Shown here piece by piece: positions 1-11,026 of a stretch of DNA of 64,000 nt (position 1 is the first letter of the stretch; each line of letters begins with the position of its first letter). The translations under genes and the position numbers were made by a program. The notes below the pieces were generated by a model. That model searched no databases and was not told where the DNA came from. It was given only the letters and a program-made list of their open reading frames with translations. The DNA comes from Allomyces arbusculus (Eukaryota > Blastocladiomycota > Blastocladiomycetes > Blastocladiales > Blastocladiaceae): contig JADHYV010000048.1 in assembly GCA_027604705.1 (NCBI GenBank), positions 1 to 64,000 on the forward strand. The letters run 5' to 3'.

Positions 1-562
1 GGTCGGCAGCGCCTTCCAGAATTGTCTGCAGCTCCACGAGCGACATCTCCTCATAACGCTCGCCCAGCGAGAGCACCATCGGCGAATATTCGGGCGGTAG
101 CGACGAGAGCAGCGCAAGCACCAAAAACGAGTCGGCAAAGGTGGTGTGCAGGTGCACTGACGACTTGGCGCACTCATGGCGCCGAATCACGTCAAAACGA
201 CGCTGCAAATCGGCGATGTGTTCGCGCACTGCTTGCGCACCAGAACCCAACATGGGTTTCGTGAACAGCCCCTTGACGTTCGCGAGATGGGCTTGGGCTG
301 ATCGTTTATCAAATCGAGCGCGTAGCAGCGCCCACGCATTGGCGACACATGTGGCGTCCGAAAAAACCGGCCACAGCTCGGACGCAATGGCGGACAGCAA
401 AACAACCTTGATAATGGTCGAAATGCACGACATGGCCTTGTAGCAGTTGTGGGCCATGCACTTCTTGTGTTTGGCTGTGGCGGGTCCATTCCAATAAATC
501 ACGTTGGCAACAAACTTGACGTCTGAGTCAATCTCAATGTTCTTGAATTGCACATCCGTCAT
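1..562 (-). mobile_element. Ty1/copia retrotransposon, Gag 5' part (fossil, partial)
   Basis: An open frame on the minus strand starts with ATG at 562 and runs off the left edge (about 187 residues seen). It reads like the UBN2/copia-type Gag: a W...L..RF block, then VREHIADLQRRFD, then LLSSLPPEYSPMVLSL, the usual order in copia Gag N-termini. The visible part looks whole; protease, integrase and reverse transcriptase would lie outside the window, so overall state and age cannot be judged. Just upstream (to the right), 611-621 reads GTTATCAGAAA on the minus strand, loosely like the initiator-tRNA primer site used by many copia elements. An LTR would be expected to the right of it, but no boundaries could be fixed. 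Confidence 0.75.
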
Positions 563-1904
563 TTGATGTGAAGTGGAGTTACGAGTTTAGCTCCTTTTGC
601 AAGTTTGTTGTTTCTGATAACTCCCTGCTTGTCATTCCATGTATATAAACGCCCAGACCGCACCTCTGGGTACAACAGGCTCGTTCTACACTCAACACCA
701 TATCATCATTCCCTCTAGCTGTTCCAGTGCCATGCTCTTGGACTTGGTGTCGACCAATATCTTGTACAACTTGATTTTGAGCAGGCCTTCAAGTTGGTCA
801 GCCATCAGGAAGCCAAGAAAGCAGTCAGCAAACATCAGCCAGTTCAAGCCATCAGCCTTGAGCATCTCAATTCTTGCTGGTTCTTGACCAACACAGTCAA
901 GGTAGTGGTGGTCATGGTGCAGGTCAAAAAATTGGCAAAACCATCAAAATCGATTTGAAACAAAACAGCATTGCGTTTCCACAAGCAGATGCAGCACGAT
1001 TCGAGCAGTGGTGGTGCGGGTTTTGGTTTGTCATTGTTGTTGTGGTCGAAACTGATGGGTCAGTATGGCACCCCTGGTTTATTGGCAGAATGGGTCAAGA
1101 TGCACCAAAAATCAGCAGAGGCCGCAGCAGCAGCAGGTCCACGACAAGTCGTTCAGCAGTGTTCATTCGGTCCGTGAGTGCTTGGGATGCGCCCAGGGCT
1201 CATAACCTTTTGCAAGGTTGAGCAGGAGAATTTGTGGTGCTCATGGTTTAGCTCATGGCAAGAAAACCTTTGTGGCTGTCTGATGCTGTCCTGGTCATGG
1301 TTGGGTAAACAATGTCCAAGATGTGTCCCCTTGTAATGGTCTTCCATGGGCATTTGGATAAATTGGACACAGTGGACATAGCTTTTCTGGAGTTCGGAAA
1401 AAGTACAGAGTGTGTGTGCAGAACTTGCATATCTTCTCCCCCCAGCACTTCAGGGGAGGAACTCAAAAGGGTGCCCACATGTCTGCTTAGTCCACCTATC
1501 TGGGAGGCCAATTCAGATCAAATTCTTTCTCAATACAGTTGTGAACCATGTCCAGTCTATTCTACTCCTCAAAGAATATCCCATAACCACTAGAAACTGA
1601 CATAGGTACAGAACTCCACCCTAAAGTTCTAGTGATCATGGGAGATTCTGGGAAATGGCCTCCCACACCCATTCTGAATATACTGACGTTTGAATATACC
1701 AAAGTTCAGGTGGAATTCACACCCAGGGCAACAAATGATGCACTCCTCAAGCCATTCCCACCACATGCATCATGAATATCCACAAAAATGTTCCTCACAT
1801 AAAATGAGCCATCCTGGGCCAGAAAACTCACAAAATGTTCCCAGACATCCACAAAATGCACCATTCCCTGAAACCCCTTGCCCCAAGGTGCTGCACTGCC
1901 CGCA

Positions 1905-1922
1905 CATGGACCTAGGTCCATG
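1905..1922. repeat. 18-bp perfect palindrome centred on CCTAGG
   Basis: The 18 bases catggacctaggtccatg are their own reverse complement. Related CCTAGG-centred sequences recur at about 1931-1940, 2004-2020, 2124-2131 and 2149-2155, giving five such cores within 250 bp. Confidence 0.8.
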
Positions 1923-2163
1923 AAGGCTGTTCCTAGGTCCACAGGCCCTCTCCAGCCCCATTTTCGAGCTGGTACATGTTCACAAAATGGCAGACTCTGA
2001 GCGCATGGACCTAGGTCCCAGGATTTGTGTCCCAGTCCCCAGGCTTGTGGGGGCATGCCCAGAGCCGTCCAGCGAATTGCTCGTGGCGGGGGTTCATTGA
2101 GGGGGTGGTCCAGGAATGGTGTAGACCTAGGACAGCAGTTAGGCAGGGTCCTAGGGCAGATGT

Positions 2164-2187
2164 GGCGCCGACTTTAAGGTCGGCGCC
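2164..2187. repeat. Inverted repeat: 9-bp GC-rich stem, 6-nt loop
   Basis: ggcgccgac (2164-2172) pairs exactly with gtcggcgcc (2179-2187) around the loop tttaag. A second, 12-bp perfect palindrome cgattgcaatcg follows at 2204-2215. The hairpin lies about 120 bp past the stop codon of the minus-strand AVO1 gene, so it could act in 3'-end formation, or it may belong to an unrecognised element. Function is not shown. Confidence 0.7.
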
Positions 2188-2309
2188 AGACAATGCCGGA
2201 AATCGATTGCAATCGACATGAGCAGTTACTGGTCGCTGAAAAGTGCCCTGAGACGGGTCCGACAAAGAACATGGCGAGCGCAAATCCTGTTCATTTGGCA
2301 CGCCCAAAT

Positions 2310-4547
2310 CTATGCCGTTGGCATCCCCGCTGCACCGAGACCACTTGCACCGGCCGCACCCATCAAAGCACCGGCACCACGCGCCGCCGCGCCCGCAGCG
2401 CCCGCCGTCGACGCCGGTCGCGCAAGTTGGACGCGCAGCGAGATCTGCGAGCAAATCTCAGCCGCCGTCGTCGAATCCGCGGCCTCAAACTCGTAGACCT
2501 TTGTCTCGCCGCCGGGGAGAGACGTTGCGCTCGTCGGCGCGCCGGCAGAGGTGCTACCCGCACCGGCACCGTTCGCCGATGGGCCCGCCGTGGTCGAGAC
2601 GGGTGCGGTCGCGGTCGGTAAGGCGCCCGCAGCCGCGCGCACGAGCTCGAGCCGGAACTGCGCGGGCAGCTTCTTGTTCTGCTTGCACGCAATCACCGAT
2701 GACATGTGGTACGAGCTCTATCCGCGCGAAAATAACGGGTGTGAGTCGGTATTCCGCGTCGCGCCGCAAAATTGAAAGGGAAACAATATCCGGCACACCG
2801 TCTTGACGTGGTTATCGAAAAACTGCCGGTTCTCAGCGGGTAAAATGTGCAGGTACTCCCCGTCGAGTGCCAATACGCGCTCTTGCCGGCCCATAAACAT
2901 TGGCATCTTGCGCAACACCGTAAACTTCTTGTACGTGAGCACCATGGCCAAGTCGGAGCCCGGGAGCAGGTGCGCGACAGCGAGCGCCGTCTGCGGGTCC
3001 GGTGCCTCCTCGCCAGGCGGGCGCAGGAACATGTCGCCAGCTATGGGTCAAGATTAACGTGTTTAGAAATACGATTGGGCGAGTGACGAATTGGACGTAC
3101 CGCTCGTCCCAATGCTCTTCTTCATCAAAAACAGCTCGGTTATGTTACCCAGCGACGCAAACGGCTGGTTCAGATCGGTGATGGCCGTTTGCATGTCTGG
3201 TAATTTGAGCAAGTAATCCTTGGGGTTCACCGACCGCTTGCGGCACACGGCATCAAAAATCTGCGCGAGCGGCGTCGTGGGCGCGACGTTGAGCGTCGTC
3301 GTGTGCCGCACCTCGATCGTCGAGTACAAGTGCACCTTGATAAAGAGCTTGGTCGCGGGCCCACTCGCCGTTGGTGCCGGTACCGTAGGCACGGCTGAGG
3401 CGGGCGCATCGCCGGCGAGACCTGCAGCGGCGGGAGCAAGTACTGGTGCCGTCGGAGCCGGATCTGGCCGCCGCAACGTTGGCAACGGGGTTATTATCTC
3501 GGCCTTGGCCGATTCCGGCACGTCCGGCGGCGTCGTTCCCGTCGGGCACAGCGCAAACGCATCAAACTGGAACCCGTCCATGGGCCGTGACCGGTCGAGT
3601 GCTGGGAAATCCTCGTCAACGGACCCGTCCTCCTCAACAATGCGCAACGCCCAGTGGTGCACGTCGTGGTGATACGGATGATCGAGCGTCGGCTCGAACC
3701 CTCGCGCCACGTAGAGGTAGAGGACGTAGCCAATAACCTGCTCAACGGTCGCGGATCGGCACACGTGCACGTCGAGCGGGATGCCGCGCGGCGGGGCCGC
3801 TGGTGGTGGAGGTCCGCGGCGTCGGCGCTGCGCGTAGCTGGGTGCTGGTGCGGGCGCGGCCGATGCGGTCTTGATCAATGCCGCATCGGCGTTTACGGAT
3901 GCGTCGGATGCTGGTGGCGCACGAGCAAACGGGATCAGAACTCGCAAGTTCATGGATTCCTTTGCATGTTGACCGTCCTGTCGAGCGAGACTGGTGAAAA
4001 TGAAGTTGGGAGAAATCCCAAACGAAAGTCGAAAAACGTACGTAGCGCGCGTAGGTGGCGGCAAACGGGTTGGCCTGCGGCGACTGAGCATTGAGGACCG
4101 CCGAAAGCTGAGATCGCTGAGCGGTCACGGCCGATTTCGGTGCCACGGGCCGCCGAATGAAGATATCGGGCGGGGCCATGGCCTGGGCGCGAGCGAGTGC
4201 CTCCATTTGAGCGAGAATGGCGTCGAACGAGGCTGGGTCGCCGAGAGATACTGGATCTGGAACCGAGGGTGCGGCGTGATTCCGTGTACCGTCGCCTTCG
4301 ATGTGACTGGAGCGGTGGGCGAAATGGAAGTGGTCAAAAGGGGCACACGACACCGTGAACGCAAACTCGTAAAGCACACGTACACCTCCACGCTCGCATT
4401 TTCACAGGGCCCTGGACCAAGTCCTCTTCGCTGCTCGTTTTGGCTAGCACGGTCGGCCGACACGCCGTTGCCCGGATCCGCGCCGGTATCGCTCACTGCT
4501 GCGACCCCACTGCCGTAATTGCCATCGTCACTTTGGTCCTGGTCATT

Positions 4548-4590
<43 letters not shown>

Positions 4591-5357
4591 TTGTCGGCGG
4601 CGACAACGTCATCGTACCCGTAGACCTCGGCCATGTCGTCGTCCGGATCGACGCTCATGGTGAGGGCGAGCGAGCGCGCGACGAGGGTCGGTGGTGGTAA
4701 TGGATGGCGTGGCGGGCTGTCGGCGGGTGGGAGCGACTGCGCATCGAGGTCGGCGGGTGGTACCGGTGCGGCCGAGAGCTGGTTCGCGGGCGTGACGGCG
4801 CTGGTGCCGGGTGCCTTGGCGGCCGGTTGCGCCGCGGTTGCGACGGTTGCGGTCTCGGTCGCGGGCGGAAGCGTGCCGTTTTCCCAGTCGCGCACATAAA
4901 GGCTCGCGCGACGGTCGGGCGGCTTGATCATGGAGGCGACGGCGGCGCCTTTAGGCACGGGCAGTGGGGGTGGCGACAGCGCAACGGCATTGACTTGCGA
5001 GGCAGTGTTGATGGAGACGACTTTACTGCGGCGGCGCTGGCGGTTCCCGTCCGACTCGGCCTGACGCAACAGCAGCTCGAGTGCGGCGGGCGGCGAGTTG
5101 TCGTGGACGAGACGGTCGGCGACAGCAGCGTGGGCCGGTGGTGCGGCGGCCGGGGGTTCCAGGCCGTGGCCGTGACAGAGCGTGGCGAGAGGTTGAGGCA
5201 GTCGCGGCGTCGCGGGCAATGGCGACGTTGGCGCGTGCAGGTCGTGGCGTGCGTGCAGGTCGAGCTTGATGACGTTTTCGGCGGGCGCGTCCTGCGTGGA
5301 GAGCGCGGCGAGCCGCAGGCGGTCGCGCAGAAAGGCCGCGTCGAGCAGCAACGACAT
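2310..5357 (-). CDS. AVO1: TORC2 subunit AVO1/SIN1 (MAPKAP1 family)
   Basis: Predicted 921 residues from five exons: 4384-5357, 4042-4306, 3101-3977, 2799-3040 and 2310-2717; all junctions keep frame. Residues 1-324 are low-complexity, with a run of 14 Asp. The junction at 3977 restores the Sin1 hallmark NPFAATYARYDG followed by the CRIM domain (about 405-550), including the acidic GSVDEDFPALD. A Ras-binding-like domain (KLFIKVHLYS... to ELFLMKK) ends near 700. The PH domain (about 735-860) includes YKKFTVLRKMPMFMGRQERV and KTSSYHMSSVIACK. In TORC2 the CRIM domain recruits AGC kinase substrates such as Ypk1/Akt, and the PH domain binds plasma-membrane phosphoinositides. It is divergent from the gene at 5753. 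Confidence 0.93.
4548..4589 (-). repeat. (GAC)14 microsatellite coding for poly-Asp in AVO1
   Basis: Fourteen uninterrupted gtc triplets on the plus strand encode 14 Asp in exon 1 of the minus-strand AVO1 gene. Use of one codon throughout indicates replication-slippage growth; length is likely to vary between strains. Confidence 0.9.
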
Positions 5358-5752
5358 GGTGGTTGCAAGTCACGTCGAGCCGCAGCGTGCCGGATCGAAG
5401 CGGGCGTGGCTCGTGGTGGTGCTGCAGCAGGTCGTCGGCGCAGCGCCGAGCGTGCTGGTGGCGTGTTGGCGGCGGCGGCGGCGGCGGCGTCGCTCGCAGC
5501 TGATCGAGACGGTGTGGTGGGTGGTGGTGGAGGGTGGGGAGGGTGTGGCCGGCAGCTCGGCTCGGGTCGACGCGAGCAGAGCGTGCGGAGCGGAGCGAAG
5601 CGCGTGGAGATCGCGCAGGAGCCAGGTTAGGTTAGGCTCGGTGAGGCCAGGCCAACGAAACGGCCTCCGCGCGACACGCTCATCCATCCGCCAAACGACG
5701 CCGCGCCGTCCCGACCTCCCCCAGCGTACCCGCCTCGCTCGCTGCGCGCACC
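5358..5752. promoter_or_regulatory. Shared upstream region of AVO1 (-) and the 5753 gene (+)
   Basis: A 395-bp gap separates two divergent start codons, so it must hold both promoters and leaders. It is GC-rich and contains a cgg repeat near 5470-5490. No TATA box was seen. Its role as a promoter is inferred from position only. Confidence 0.5.
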
Positions 5753-6490
5753 ATGGCCATGGCCGCACCTTCCCCTGCCACGCCCCACCGTCGCCGCCGC
5801 GCGTGCTCTATCCCGGCCAACTGCACCGACGGCGACGACGACCTCGCTCTGATCACCTTCAACCTGGCGCTCAACGACGCCGAAGAGTCGTGCCACGTCT
5901 GCCGCGCCGCCGCCACGCACGCGCTCGCCATTCATCCGCGCCTGCTCGACGCCGCGAGCCCGACGCTCGGCCGCGGTCTGGCCAGGCCCGGCGCGGGCGC
6001 TCCGGAGCTGGATCGTGACGACCAAATCGTGTCGACCCTCCCGGCCACGTCGACACCTGATCACGCCAACGCCGGCTCCGACCCACCGGCGTGCTCGGCC
6101 TGCGAGACGCGCCGCTGGCGCCGCGCGCACGCCACGCTCGACGACACATCGCGCCGGCTCGCCGACTGGCACGAGCGCGTCGTCGCGACCGGTATGGTCC
6201 CCTTTTGGGGTTCGAAAACTGCCGCACCTGACCTGATCGGCGCCTTGGACCCACCTGTACATTTAGACCCGACGGGCCGACAAGCCGGTGCGCGCAAGCC
6301 CGCGCATAAAAACCGGACGCGATCGCGCACCGAAAGCGCAACGAGGACGCCCGTCATCCGAGCCTCGCGAGAGGCCGACACCGCGGGCGACCAGCACGTC
6401 CTACCGCCGCGTGACGCGCCCGCGGCAACTGGGACCAAGAGCATGGCGAATCACTCGGCTGGCGCCGGGCACATGCTGATCGAAGAGTAG
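5753..6490 (+). CDS. Hypothetical protein with two CxxC pairs
   Basis: A single open frame of 245 residues starting at ATG 5753 (caccATGG context). No family recognised. The first third contains DDLALITFNLALNDAEESC and then CHVC; CSAC follows about 60 residues later, so the two pairs could form one zinc site, although the spacing is long. A helical Arg-rich stretch with DDTSRRLADWHERVV follows, and the C-terminal third is basic and low-complexity. Base composition resembles the neighbouring genes, and divergence from AVO1 at a short distance supports a real gene. An unrecognised intron could alter the C-terminus. Confidence 0.5.
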   Translation: MAMAAPSPATPHRRRRACSIPANCTDGDDDLALITFNLALNDAEESCHVCRAAATHALAIHPRLLDAASPTLGRGLARPGAGAPELDRDDQIVSTLPATSTPDHANAGSDPPACSACETRRWRRAHATLDDTSRRLADWHERVVATGMVPFWGSKTAAPDLIGALDPPVHLDPTGRQAGARKPAHKNRTRSRTESATRTPVIRASREADTAGDQHVLPPRDAPAATGTKSMANHSAGAGHMLIEE

Positions 6491-7135
6491 CGCCGACGAC
6501 CGCGGCATGTCAACGGGAGTGTAGGGCTTGTGATGAGCCCAGAGTTGTGTGCTATAGATACCATGGGGTTACGGCGCGCATCAGGGCTCGGGCACCGCAT
6601 AGCGCTCTGTCAGGCGAAGAGGAATGTCATGCTCGCGGTGCAATTGACGCAGTCATTCGCTGGCTCGGATTGTGTGTGGCAAAGGGGACTTCGCCGTCCT
6701 TGCGCGGAGGCGCAACAACTTGCGACGGCCTCTTTCCGAGACATGACCGAAGTGCAGAAACGCGGTCACAGCCGGGCCACGTCAAATGCAGGGGGACCGG
6801 TGCAGCTGCGCCACAGATGCCTCTTTTGCACGTGAGACCCGCCAAAGGGCCCGATCCACTCACAGGAAACGAAACGAAATGAAACGGCCTCGTTTCCAAG
6901 AGTTCCAAAGTCGAGCGCTGTCCGCCGTCGCGTTCTCGTCGTCGACTCGCCGATCCACCTCGCGCGCACTGCCCGCACCGCGCTGCCACTGCCCGCACTC
7001 GACCCGCTGCTCCCGCTAAGCGCTTGTTTGCCGGCCCCGTCCGCGCCGATCCACCCGCTCGCCGACCCACCACCTGACGACTGCGCCTTGGTCCGCGGTC
7101 CCGATCCACGCACATCGTCGCCGCTACCAACCACC
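6491..7135. other. Intergenic: 3' region of the 5753 gene and upstream region of ZC3H15
   Basis: 645 bp between two plus-strand genes. Several short frames are present but none resembles a known protein. It presumably holds the terminator of the first gene and the promoter of the second; no clear motif seen. Confidence 0.4.
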
Positions 7136-8333
7136 ATGCCGCCCAAAAAGAACGACTCCAAAAAAGCCGCCGAAAAGGCCAAGGCCAAGGTCGTGGCCGA
7201 CAAGACGTTTGGCCTCAAGAACAAGAACAAGTCGGCCAAGGTGCAAAAGTTCGTGGAAGAAGTGAAAAAGCAGGCCGCAGGCCCCGCGCAGCGCAAGCGG
7301 CAAGAAGACTCGGGGCCCTCGAAAAAGGAACTCGAGGCGCAAAAGAAGGCCGAGCTCGCCGAACTTTTCAAACCCATCCAGGCCCAGCAAAAGATCCCGT
7401 TTGGTACCGACCCCAAGACGGTGCTGTGCGTGTTTTTCAAGTCGGGCCAGTGCCAAAAAGGATCCAAGTGCAAGTTCTCGCACGACGTGAATGTCGAGCG
7501 CAAGGGCGCCAAGATTGACCTCTACACGGACAAGCGCAAGGAGCAGGAGAACGGTACGCCCATCTTGCGGGACAGGCGGCTTCGTTTCGCTCAACGTCCT
7601 CGGAAACTAACCCAACCCCTCGCCAATCCCGGCAGACACCATGGACAAGTGGGACCAGTCCAAGCTCGAGTCGGTCATTAAGTCCAAGCACGGCAACCCG
7701 CGCACGACCACCGACATTGTCTGCAAGTACTTCCTCGAGGCCATTGAGAACGCCAAGTACGGCTGGTTCTGGGTGTGCCCAAACGGCGGCGACACGTGCA
7801 AGTACAAGCACGCGTTGCCGCCCGGCTACGTGCTCAAGGCCAAGGACGCGAAAAAGAACGACGACGACGAAGAGAAGATCTCGCTCGAAGAGTTTCTCGA
7901 GTCGGAGCGCCACAAGCTCGGGTCGAACCTCACGCCCGTCACCTACGAGACCTTCATGGAGTGGAAGCGCAAGCGGCTCGAAAAGCAGGCGGCCGACGAG
8001 GCCGAGAAGAACAAGGCCAAGGAGGCCGCTGTCAAGGCCGGCCGCAAGCAAGGGCTGTCGGGTCGCGACCTGTTCACGTTTGCCGCGCCCGAGGAGGACG
8101 AGGACGATGGTGGCGCCGGCGACAACGACTTTGACCTCGCTCAGTTTATGCAGGCCAACGCCGATGCCGACAACAAGGCAGCCGATCTCGCTCGGCGCCA
8201 GGCCGATCTCGCGCTGCAGCAGGCTGGGTCGAGTTCCGCCGACGAGCCGCCAATTGCGCCTGTCGACGACGTGGACGAGAGTCTGTTTGAGGGCGAGGAC
8301 CTCGAGCAGTTGCAGCTCGAGGACGCCGAGTAG
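7136..8333 (+). CDS. TMA46: CCCH zinc-finger DRG-binding protein ZC3H15/Tma46 (DFRP1)
   Basis: Two exons (7136-7553 and 7636-8333) join in frame to 371 residues; the 82-bp intron starts GTACGC. The protein begins MPPKK and has a basic Lys-rich N-terminus, then a CCCH finger ([18 protein letters not shown], about 103-120), then the family-typical [14 protein letters not shown] and a second finger region ([20 protein letters not shown] then [13 protein letters not shown]). The DFRP region and an acidic tail complete it. The family binds and stabilises the translation GTPase DRG1/Rbg1 and associates with ribosomes. Length and order match fungal Tma46. The start has a ccaccATGCC context. Convergent with the minus-strand gene ending at 8447. 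Confidence 0.95.
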
Positions 8334-8446
8334 GACGTCGCGATGGGGTGTGCGAGTGCGGTAATACATTTTTCGATTAGGGTCGTGTGTCAAATCAACC
8401 GGTTCACGCCGGGTTTGCTTAAAGTAGCATGTGGAGTGTTTTCCTT

Positions 8447-10601
8447 TCAATCTTCCGGCAGCCGTTGCGCCCACGCAACCAAGTCCTCTCCGTCCGTTTC
8501 CTCTCCGAAGTCGCCCTCGTTCATCTCGCTCCCATTCATGTGCTCATGATTCTCCACTTTGGCTTCGCGCCGCAACGGCGACCGCGGCGGCGGTAACACG
8601 AGGAACGGCGGCGTCGTGCTTCTTCCAGTAGGACCCCGCCCACCCGGCGATGGCCGATGCATACCGTCTCCACGACCGCTCCCGATCGTCACTCCTCCCC
8701 TGCTCTGCGAAATGCGCCACCCACCGCCCACACTCTTGGCGGGACTCGCAGGCACCGTTCCAAGCACCAGACCCGTGGGCGTATGCACCACCGCCGTGCT
8801 CTCGATATTCCGATCCACGGGCGACCACCGATCTGCGGGCACGTAGGTATCCACGCTCTCGGCACTGGCCACACGCCCCATCCCTCCCGCCATCCCCACC
8901 GCCGCGGACCCGGGTCCACGAAGTGACTCGGCGCGCAAGAGCGCGGTGCGGCGGCACGGCGAGCGCGGCAGGTGTGGCAAGTCCTGCGCAGTCAGGACCG
9001 TCGCGGGTGCACCGCCGGGAAGGTTGGCGGTGAGCATTACCTTAACGCCGGTGGCCGATGCAGCGCCCTGCGCGAGCTCGACGGCGCCGATCCACGTGTA
9101 GAGCTGCGGGTCGGTCGGGACGGCGAGCGCGCTGGCTTGCGGCGTCGCGGTAGCGATTGGGGTGCCCTTGGCGGGAGGGCGGCCGCGCGGGCGCCCGTAT
9201 TTGAGATCGCGTTCCCTGAAGAAAGCAAAGCGATGAGTTGACGAATCGCTTCCAACAAGGCAGCGGATGTCTCCAATGCCACGTACAGCTCCATGACCGC
9301 TTGCGCTTCGGCCGCCGGTAAGCTCGCGCGCGCAACGCCCGCGACACCAATCATCCCCGGTTTCCCAACGACCAGCGCCTCATCACCGTGCGAGATCACA
9401 GCCAGCACGCGATCCCCGACGGGCGGTGCCACCGTAAGCGCCCGTCGGCCCGTGGACGGCCTGACCGCCGCGGACGGCAACGTGGCGCGTCCAATTTGTG
9501 CCGTCGTCCCCGCGACGGTCGTGGCGAGCGTTTGCCACCCGGCCAGGTAGTCGTCGTATCGGACGCGGCGCGTGCGGGTTGACGGAGCACCCGTTTTGGG
9601 GGGAATTGTGGCGAGTCGACGACGAGGAGAGTGCGACCGTGATCGAGAGCGCGATGTGGATTGCCGTGGCGGCGGGGCCAGAGTTGGGCGCGGGGAGGAG
9701 GAGGGACGCGTCGAGTCGGTGGAGGCCGGAATCAGGTCCGGCGGCGCAATCGGGTGGACGGAAAAGATATCGAGGCCGACTAGGGAGGGAACGACGTGAT
9801 TCAGCGCCACCGTAATTCAGATCCGGCTCAGTGGGGTGAAAATAAGGACAAACCTCTCAGACGGCGGCTTGCCACGGCCATGTCGCGCACGCGCTGGCGA
9901 AACGCGCGGGGCATGTCGCGAAGCATATGCGCCGCGGCGGGATTAGCGCGGCATTTGTCATCCAGGTCCTCGTCAGCAGGCGGTTCGGCGATCAGCTGTT
10001 GCAGGGTCACGAGCAGCGCGACCGTATCGGTGCCGGCGGCCCAGTACTCGAGCAGGGGCGTATGGACGGTTCCATCTTGGGGACGGACTGGAGGTGGCGG
10101 AGCAAGGTGAGTTGAGGTCGACAACAGGCCGTTGGGAAAAGGTGCGCGACCCCGAAACACGGATACGCACCACTCGGGTGGAATGGGACGGTGAGGAACT
10201 GGACGACGGGAGGGTCCGTGTCGTAGGTTTCGGGGAAATGCAGGTCGCAAATGAGCAGAGCGCCTGAGCGGTCGTTGTCCGCGCGTCAGTTATGGCGGCA
10301 CGACGTGATCAACGTTGCGAGAGTCAGCGTACCCTCCCAGTCGGAGCCGAGCAGGCCCTGGAGCTCGACGCGCCAGTGGAACAGGTTGCTCTGGACCAGC
10401 TCCACGCGAATTCCCTTCAACACACGGCGCCGTGCTCGCGCAGGTCAGCCAACGGTCGAGGCGCAGCTTGGGCGAGGCGCAGCCTGGCCGAGGCGCAGTC
10501 GCGGCGGAGTTGATGGACATACCAACCCAAGGCGTGTCTTTCTGGAGGCGGTAGAGCTCGCGCTGGAGCAGCAGAAGCGGGCGCGATTTGATGGTGGCCA
10601 T
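8447..10601 (-). CDS. UBE2U: UBE2U-like ubiquitin-conjugating (E2) protein lacking the catalytic cysteine
   Basis: Six exons give about 581-589 residues: from 10601, then 10333 to about 10414, 10171-10263, 9854-10087, 9287-9779 and 8447-9215. The first intron is uncertain: acceptor at 10415 gives the best E2 spacing; a GTATGT donor at 10522 with acceptor 10435 adds eight residues. The E2 fold is clear: RPLLLLQRELYRL helix, LFHWRVELQG, then PPVVQFLTVPFHP and DTVALLVTLQQLIAEP. From memory, order and spacing follow human UBE2U, including its downstream YxxxW segment (here RYDDYLAGWQTLAT). Where UBE2U has its active-site Cys this gene reads DGTVHTPLLEYW, with His encoded at 10062-10064. The tail is Ser/Arg/Pro-rich and holds an AT-hook-like GRPRGRPP. 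It may be a UEV-type pseudoenzyme. Confidence 0.75.
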
Positions 10602-11026
10602 CGTCGGTGGGAGGTGGAGGAACTCGACTTGCAGGTGACGGGGCGTGCGGCGGCGGGCACGACGCAGGATGCTGGCCGGGATGGCGGGAATGCAGCAAGC
10701 CTTGACGAATCTCGGGCTCGATATCTAGCTACGCCGGAGACGGACGTCGACGGCGTCGCCAGGTCGTCGTGGGTCGTCGGCGGTGGCTTGGCGGTGGCCG
10801 TAGGGTTCCCTGCTGGTGATCAGGGCGAGACAATCACACGTGACCGCGTTCAGGTGCTTCTCGACCCGCACTGGGTGCTGCACTGGCGACAGGCGGCCCC
10901 GACGTCCGACTCTCGCTGCGGCTTCCTGCCGCCTTTGCCCCCGCTCTCGTCGCGCCCCGACCGCCCTCTTGGACTGCTCCTCTCCGCTTGACTTCCTGGT
11001 CGCAGGACGACGGTTCGACCACTCGT
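10602..11026. promoter_or_regulatory. Shared upstream region of the UBE2U-like (-) and CDKN3-like (+) genes
   Basis: 425 bp between divergent start codons; no TATA box seen. The minus-strand frame stays open for some distance upstream of 10601, so an N-terminal extension of the E2-like protein cannot be excluded. Confidence 0.45.

Larger units (their letters stand above)
563..2309. other. Intergenic DNA between copia Gag and AVO1; no gene recognised
   Basis: About 1.7 kb with only short overlapping frames on both strands and no protein family recognised. The left part probably contains leader and LTR sequence of the copia element. The right part (1900-2220) is rich in palindromes and CCTAGG sites, entered separately. 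Composition is less GC-rich than in the genes to the right, consistent with transposon-derived or non-coding DNA. Confidence 0.5.

Noticed and set aside
4704-5630. 308-codon plus-strand frame
   Set aside because: Lies antisense to AVO1 exon 1; Gly/Arg-rich composition is what GC-rich antisense frames give, and AVO1 is supported by homology.
8447-9810. Separate gene downstream of the E2 domain
   Set aside because: No ATG at its start; a GTTTGT-to-CTAG intron (9780-9853) joins it in frame to the E2 exons, and the segment after the junction resembles the UBE2U tail.
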